From Flavobacteriales bacterium UBA6049 (GTDB taxonomy: Bacteria > Bacteroidota > Bacteroidia > Flavobacteriales_G > Salibacteraceae), in contig DIYR01000118.1 of NCBI GenBank assembly GCA_002429085.1, positions 1 through 11,459 on the forward strand: a DNA stretch of 11,459 bases, in the 5' to 3' direction. The notes under the pieces are model-generated. The model was given only the letters and a program-made list of their open reading frames with translations. It did no database searches and was not told the DNA's origin. Shown here one piece after another: positions 7,255 through 11,459 of the stretch (position 1 is the first letter of the stretch; each line of letters begins with the position of its first letter). The translations under genes and the position numbers were made by a program.

Positions 7255-7288
7255 AAAAAAAGCCTAAGTCGTTGACTTAGGCTTTTTT
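7255..7288. terminator. Bidirectional intrinsic terminator between rfbB and gldN
   Basis: A perfect 15-bp stem formed by 7256-7270 and 7274-7288, with a three-base loop GTT and core arms GCCTAAGTC/GACTTAGGC. It is flanked by seven A residues (7255-7261) on the left and six T residues (7283-7288) on the right, so it has a U-tract in both directions. It lies 27 bases after the rfbB stop and 22 bases beyond the gldN stop on the other strand, so it can end both converging operons. Confidence 0.93.
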
Positions 7289-7309
7289 ATTCTATATACC
7301 ATCACTTCA

Positions 7310-8179
7310 CTAGAAGTGCCAAAGATCATGCTCTCTATTTCTGATGTCTTCTTTAATACGCTCAGCTTCCAATAAAGCATCCATAGGAGCCTTATAGTCT
7401 TGAATAGAACGGTTATAAACATTTGTTTCTTTAATAATTCTAGAAGCAAACATTCTTTTCCAAAACACATCATCAAAAGTTAAACGATGTACATCATTCT
7501 GTCTATTATATACTTCGGCTTGCGCAAAAACGCGTCTTGCCTCAGGAAAATAAATCCAGAATGCTGGCTGTTCTCCAAGTACTTGACCGTTCGAATAAAA
7601 TGGAACTAAAGGAGCAATACCTAGGATCCTAGTCTCCATAACGGATCTTTGCTTATCGAAAAACACCTCTTCCTTTATTTGAAATTTAGTGATCTCCTCT
7701 AAACCAATCGGAACATTAATAGTAGTATCCCTTAGCTCTCCAAATTCATCTTCATACTCTGTAACATCCTGATAGCTCATTGTTTCAGCAACTTCTTCAG
7801 GAGTCATTGGAATATTGAACATATCATTAGGCTGGCCATTTTCATCTTGCGGTGCATATGGTGTAATATTACCTGACTCAGTAATAGATTCCATAATCAC
7901 AGTCATTAGATTCTTACGACCTTGATCTGGAGTTGTTGGGTAATAAAAAACATGATTCATCTTCTCTCTCATATCCACCGTTCTCCATATTCTCTTCATC
8001 CACATGATATCCGCTTCACGCAAATGAACATAAGAAATAGGCTTTCTATTAGACTTATCTATAGATTTACTATAAACACCATCTAATGGTGACTCATTCG
8101 GATCTAAGACTTGTGCCTTAGAACTAAGAGATGTTACTAAGAACAAACCAAAAACTGGAAGAAGACGAAGTGCTTTCAT
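7310..8179 (-). CDS. gldN: T9SS/gliding motility protein GldN (PorN)
   Basis: A periplasmic component of the type IX secretion system that binds the lipoprotein GldK to form the large ring beneath the outer membrane and links it to the GldLM motor. The 289-aa protein has a Sec signal peptide (residues 1-22, cleavage near SSKA-Q). Family features are the IMWMKRIWRTVDMREKMN segment (58-75) followed by HVFYYP, the SVMETRILGIAPLVP region (179-193), the FWIYFPEARRVFA stretch (207-219) and DDVFWKRMFASRIIKETNVYNR (236-257). It is last in the gldKLMN order, one base after gldM. A second copy such as gldO of Flavobacterium is not present here. Confidence 0.95.
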   Translation of the reverse strand: MKALRLLPVFGLFLVTSLSSKAQVLDPNESPLDGVYSKSIDKSNRKPISYVHLREADIMWMKRIWRTVDMREKMNHVFYYPTTPDQGRKNLMTVIMESITESGNITPYAPQDENGQPNDMFNIPMTPEEVAETMSYQDVTEYEDEFGELRDTTINVPIGLEEITKFQIKEEVFFDKQRSVMETRILGIAPLVPFYSNGQVLGEQPAFWIYFPEARRVFAQAEVYNRQNDVHRLTFDDVFWKRMFASRIIKETNVYNRSIQDYKAPMDALLEAERIKEDIRNREHDLWHF

Positions 8180-8180
8180 A

Positions 8181-9908
8181 TTACTGTACCTCCAATATTA
8201 TGTTACCAATACTCTTTTTAGTTCCATCAGGACCAACAGCGAAGATATTTTCAATAATAATCCTATCTCCCTTCTTCTGTCCTTTGGCTATGTTTTTCAT
8301 CTTGGATGTAAGATTTCCACTTTTAGATGTTTCACGAACAAATCTTCCACCGACATTCGCAACAAAATCAAATCCTACAACTTTATAACTCACACCTTCG
8401 AAATCAAAATCCTCAAGTTTAGCCGTCACTTTAGAAGCAACTTGTAAACGAGATTTTTTCACTTTTCCAGATCCAGTTACACCTGCGTAAAAAGGTTCAG
8501 GTTTAGGAACATTCTTCACACGAAAAGTAAAGCCTTCTCCTCCTAAAGATTTTGATTTACCCTCATCTCCTTTAACCGAGACAGTAATCTTACACTCTTT
8601 TCCTTTGCCTGGCTTCAATGTATACTTACCAGGTGACACCTTCGTTAATGATCCATTCGTAGTTTGTGCATCTATTTTAGTTGCAGCATATCCAGAAACC
8701 GAAACCTCAATTGGGTTATCCAGACCTCGATAAACAACGTTCATCTTCGTTGGAGACACAACTGTTGATGGTTTTGCAGCTATAAATGTATGCTCAAAAG
8801 GATAAAGTTTTTCCTTATTGGTACCAGGTTCTTTCAAAACGATGAAACCACCCCATTTTACTTCACCCTCCGATGTTGGCTTGTAACCATAATGAGCAAT
8901 TCCATCTTTTACACTCATTCTCTCATCATCCTTCTCCAAAGGATTCTTTACAGCCCACTCACTTTCTGCTTTCCCAGCTGTATCCAACTCAGTTCCGACA
9001 CGTAAACCTGGGTTATCAGTTGTACTGTATGCTGCAACAATGATATCTGCTTTAAAAGAATCGCCTAACGTAACATAGTTACTATTGGCAATAACTTTGG
9101 CCTCTACTTTGTCGAATTTAAAGTCCTTAGCGCTAATTTCTCCCATCAAGATATTTAATGCTCCGGATTGAATAGTACGAATCTCAGATTGTATACGGCT
9201 CAAATTAGTAATAACAGCAGCTAACGGAACATGATAGAAATTCGCCATCTCCCATATTTGCTTCTCATTATTATTTATCAATTGATCTGAAAAATCAAAC
9301 TCTGCCTCTTTCTTAAAATCCTCTCTCTTAGAAGTAGACACATTAGAAAGAGCTTTCATAATATCGCCTGTAAAGCCCTCAAGTTTCAACCTCAAATCAG
9401 TAGCTGTATATGCTCCTTCTTTCAAAGTTGAAGCATCACTACCTATCATTATGTAAGTCGGAATATCATAGTTATCCTTCGCTCCCAATTTCGCAATTGA
9501 GAATAAAGTATCTAAATCAGAATTATTTTCATCATAGGCTGTTACAAGTCCTTCTGATTTACCAGCTACAAACGCATCAAAAGTTTCAAACTTTTCCGTT
9601 TTCACCATTAAGTGTCTCTTCAACACCTCGATAGAATCATATACTGCATTTCCAGAATTAATAACACTTTGAGCATCCGCTAGCCATGGACCTACCTTAG
9701 TAGGGTTCAAGCTATTTTGTTTCTCGAATTCTCCTAGAGTTTGAGCATTCTTTGCCGTAAATGCCTTGTTTGTATTCTCAATAGCCCCATTAATAATGAT
9801 GAATGAGTTCAATACTTCTTTAGCAACGTTCATTGCGAGCATCGCTAAAAGTACCATGTACATCATCCCAATCATTTTCTGCCTTGGGGTCTCTTTACCA
9901 CCTGCCAT
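8181..9908 (-). CDS. gldM: T9SS/gliding motor protein GldM (PorM)
   Basis: The inner-membrane-anchored shaft of the T9SS motor: a dimer whose single TM helix sits within the GldL ring and whose long periplasmic part reaches the GldK/GldN ring. It starts MAGGKETPRQKM, with Arg9, a conserved residue at the membrane entry, then one TM helix at about 11-29. A mostly helical first periplasmic domain follows (about 35-240), then beta-rich domains. The PTKMNVVYRGLDNPI motif (386-400) is the hallmark of the third, Ig-like domain, and a Lys-rich last domain starts after RVKNVPKPEPFYAG. At 575 aa it is about 60 residues longer than the roughly 515-aa Flavobacterium and Porphyromonas proteins; the C-terminal half looks like the place of extra length. 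It lies 41 bases after gldL and one base before gldN. Confidence 0.96.
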   Translation of the reverse strand: MAGGKETPRQKMIGMMYMVLLAMLAMNVAKEVLNSFIIINGAIENTNKAFTAKNAQTLGEFEKQNSLNPTKVGPWLADAQSVINSGNAVYDSIEVLKRHLMVKTEKFETFDAFVAGKSEGLVTAYDENNSDLDTLFSIAKLGAKDNYDIPTYIMIGSDASTLKEGAYTATDLRLKLEGFTGDIMKALSNVSTSKREDFKKEAEFDFSDQLINNNEKQIWEMANFYHVPLAAVITNLSRIQSEIRTIQSGALNILMGEISAKDFKFDKVEAKVIANSNYVTLGDSFKADIIVAAYSTTDNPGLRVGTELDTAGKAESEWAVKNPLEKDDERMSVKDGIAHYGYKPTSEGEVKWGGFIVLKEPGTNKEKLYPFEHTFIAAKPSTVVSPTKMNVVYRGLDNPIEVSVSGYAATKIDAQTTNGSLTKVSPGKYTLKPGKGKECKITVSVKGDEGKSKSLGGEGFTFRVKNVPKPEPFYAGVTGSGKVKKSRLQVASKVTAKLEDFDFEGVSYKVVGFDFVANVGGRFVRETSKSGNLTSKMKNIAKGQKKGDRIIIENIFAVGPDGTKKSIGNIILEVQ

Positions 9909-9949
9909 TCTCTTATTCTATTTTAGAATTAATAGTTGGTCATAGACCT

Positions 9950-10780
9950 TTAAGCATTCTTATTAAAGTTCATAGCAGAAAGCATATTACCATAAATGGT
10001 ATTCAGTGACTGCAAGTTTTGAGACAACTCAGCAATGTTCTCTTTATACTTACGTGTATCTTCAACAGAATCGTTTAAGTTGTTGATTAACTCCGTAATG
10101 TTACCGAACATTTGAGATGTTGCTTCATTTGACTGTTGAGTCTGTTCTAATTGAAGCTCATATACACTATTTAAAGCTCCAAGCTTCTCATTTACATTCT
10201 TCAAATTTTCAGCATACGTAGCTCCATCCTCATTTGAAACACTCAAACCAGTTAAAGCTTCAGATGCCTTCGCATAATCATCAGATAACGCACTTACCTT
10301 CTCAGACGCACCTTTAACACTGCTAACAAAATCATGAGTTGCATCAGAAGCATCACCAAGATTATTCATATTCTGAGCAGTTTCAGATAATCTAGTCATT
10401 CCAGCACCAAGGCTTTCAATAAGCTCTGGTCCGATCTTAGCATCTTCTAACATGAGATCTAACTCTTGAGTACCAGACAATCCAGCACCTCCACCACCGC
10501 CACCTACGCGGTTGATTGGCTCACCATCATAATCCTCTGCCAACTCCGGATAAACTACAGACCAATCTGGATCTTCGTGCAAAGGTTCAAATGCAGAGAA
10601 GAAGAATATTAGTGCTTCAGTTCCAAGACCAGCAATAAGCATAAGTTCAGCTCCAGGATAGTGCATCAACTTAAAAAGAGCACCAACAATCACAATTGCT
10701 CCTCCTATCCCATAAACTTTTGCCATAAAGTTTTTCCACTTCTTGCTTCCTGGTTTAAATCCGGTTATTTCCTTGCCCAT
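9950..10780 (-). CDS. gldL: T9SS/gliding motor protein GldL (PorL)
   Basis: The inner-membrane ring of the proton-powered T9SS motor. The protein is 276 aa. Two TM helices (about 20-38 and 44-64) carry the charged residues expected of the motor: Lys37 and His40 in FKLMHYPG, Glu55 in GTEALIFF and Glu65 in FEPLHED. These align with Lys27, His30, Glu49 and Glu59 of Flavobacterium GldL as I remember it. DPDWSVVYPEL (70-80) follows, then a glycine run (93-98, plus Gly100) and a long C-terminal cytoplasmic helical/coiled-coil part (about 105-276) rich in Asn, Gln, Ser and Glu. It starts 64 bases after the gldK stop, an interval with no terminator-like hairpin, so it is probably co-transcribed with gldK. 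Confidence 0.96.
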   Translation of the reverse strand: MGKEITGFKPGSKKWKNFMAKVYGIGGAIVIVGALFKLMHYPGAELMLIAGLGTEALIFFFSAFEPLHEDPDWSVVYPELAEDYDGEPINRVGGGGGGAGLSGTQELDLMLEDAKIGPELIESLGAGMTRLSETAQNMNNLGDASDATHDFVSSVKGASEKVSALSDDYAKASEALTGLSVSNEDGATYAENLKNVNEKLGALNSVYELQLEQTQQSNEATSQMFGNITELINNLNDSVEDTRKYKENIAELSQNLQSLNTIYGNMLSAMNFNKNA

Positions 10781-10844
10781 TGTAAAAAAATTAAAATTGA
10801 ATTAGGTTAAAATTTAACGATTAGGAGTGATGGTTAATTTTATC

Positions 10845-11459
10845 TTAAAGAGCGTCACCTTTTTGACGACCTAAATATGTCATAACGTTTCTAAACCCAA
10901 TATAGCACTTAGCCGTATCCTGATATTCATATGATCTAACACCAGTTTGAATGTAATAGCCTACATCTTTCCAGCTACCACCACGTGTTACTTTTCTCTT
11001 AAACACAGGAAGATCATTCTCATCTGCATCATACTGGTAATCCATATTCATATCATGTGCAAAATCATATGCAGATTCATCATACGCATTATTAGTCCAC
11101 TCCGCTACGTTACCAGCCATACAAAACAGGCCATAATCATTAGGAGAATATGAATACGCGTTAACCGTTTGAAGACCTCCATCGTCAACATAGTTACCTC
11201 TAAGTGGCTTAAAATTCGCCAAGAAACAACCTCTATCGTTTCTGATATATGGACCTCCCCAAGGATATGTACTTAAATCGATTCCTCCACGCGAAGCATA
11301 CTCCCATTCAGATTCAGTAGGCAACCTAAAATCTTGAACCATTGGCACACGTGCTCTCAATAAATATCTATTAAATAAGTCTGTTCTCCATCTGCTAAAT
11401 GCGAAAGCTTGTTTCCAAGTAACGCCAACAACTGGATAATCATCATAAGCAGGATGCCA
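10845..11459 (-). CDS. gldK: T9SS/gliding lipoprotein GldK (PorK), C-terminal part only
   Basis: The outer-membrane lipoprotein that forms the periplasmic T9SS ring with GldN. The open frame runs without a stop to the window edge, giving the last 204 residues; the N-terminus with its lipid-bearing Cys lies beyond base 11459. What is visible is a formylglycine-generating-enzyme (FGE/SUMF1) fold: PVVGVTWKQAFAF, RLPTESEWEYASRGG, ANFKPLRGN, YGLFCMAGNVAEWTNNAYD, VTRGGSWKD and KCYIGFRNV. The cysteine pair FGE enzymes use, located after the GGSW element, is missing: the stretch reads GYYIQTGVRSYEY. This agrees with GldK being structural rather than an oxidase. An internal TTG at 11360 could be mistaken for a start but the homology continues upstream of it. 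It is the first gene of the visible gldKLMN unit. Confidence 0.94.
   Translation of the reverse strand, partial: WHPAYDDYPVVGVTWKQAFAFSRWRTDLFNRYLLRARVPMVQDFRLPTESEWEYASRGGIDLSTYPWGGPYIRNDRGCFLANFKPLRGNYVDDGGLQTVNAYSYSPNDYGLFCMAGNVAEWTNNAYDESAYDFAHDMNMDYQYDADENDLPVFKRKVTRGGSWKDVGYYIQTGVRSYEYQDTAKCYIGFRNVMTYLGRQKGDAL

Noticed and set aside
7264..7476. 70-aa minus-strand frame overlapping the 3' end of gldN
   Set aside because: Runs through the terminator and overlaps gldN in another frame; not a plausible gene.
9915..9929. Short AT-rich inverted repeat between gldL and gldM
   Set aside because: Only six base pairs with a three-base loop and no real T tract; too weak for a terminator, and the genes are expected to be one transcript.
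10947..11153. Open frame antisense to gldK, rich in Ile and Cys
   Set aside because: Complement of conserved FGE-fold coding sequence; no start context or homology.

Overview
The window looks like a chromosomal segment of a low-GC member of the Bacteroidota. The clearest evidence is a gldK-gldL-gldM-gldN block, the core of the type IX secretion system (T9SS) and gliding motor, which is confined to this phylum. The sequence is AT-rich, shows no consistent Shine-Dalgarno sites, and has one TAnnTTTG-type promoter match, all of which fit. A Cytophagales-like marine or soil lineage is my guess; the sequence does not settle the genus. No mobile elements, CRISPR arrays, phage genes or obviously broken genes were seen.

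Left part (1-2600): the window opens exactly at the anticodon of a truncated tRNA-Gly(GCC), followed by a complete tRNA-Leu(UAA) and a strong intrinsic terminator. Next comes a small, extremely basic exported protein, probably a lipoprotein, on the + strand. It converges with a two-gene minus-strand unit made of a secreted beta-barrel-like protein of unknown function followed by the Kdo transferase WaaA.

Middle part (2694-7228): a tight four-gene + strand operon for nucleotide sugars. It encodes a WbpE/PorR-like PLP sugar aminotransferase, UDP-glucose 6-dehydrogenase (Ugd), UDP-glucuronate decarboxylase (UXS, giving UDP-xylose) and dTDP-glucose 4,6-dehydratase (RfbB). Ugd and UXS catalyse consecutive steps, and their genes overlap by one base. 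The operon ends at a perfect 15-bp hairpin flanked by A and T tracts, shared with the converging T9SS operon.

Right part (7310-11459): on the minus strand, transcribed gldK (3' part only) -> gldL -> gldM -> gldN. GldL and GldM form the proton-driven inner-membrane motor; GldK and GldN form the periplasmic ring at the outer membrane.

Taken together, the window is an envelope neighbourhood. LPS inner-core synthesis (WaaA) and sugar precursors of the kind needed for an anchoring polysaccharide (WbpE/PorR-like enzyme, Ugd) lie beside the T9SS motor, whose cargo in Porphyromonas is attached to A-LPS. The individual families are known. I do not see a clearly undescribed system. The least explained parts are the small cationic lipoprotein-like gene and the beta-barrel gene coupled to waaA.
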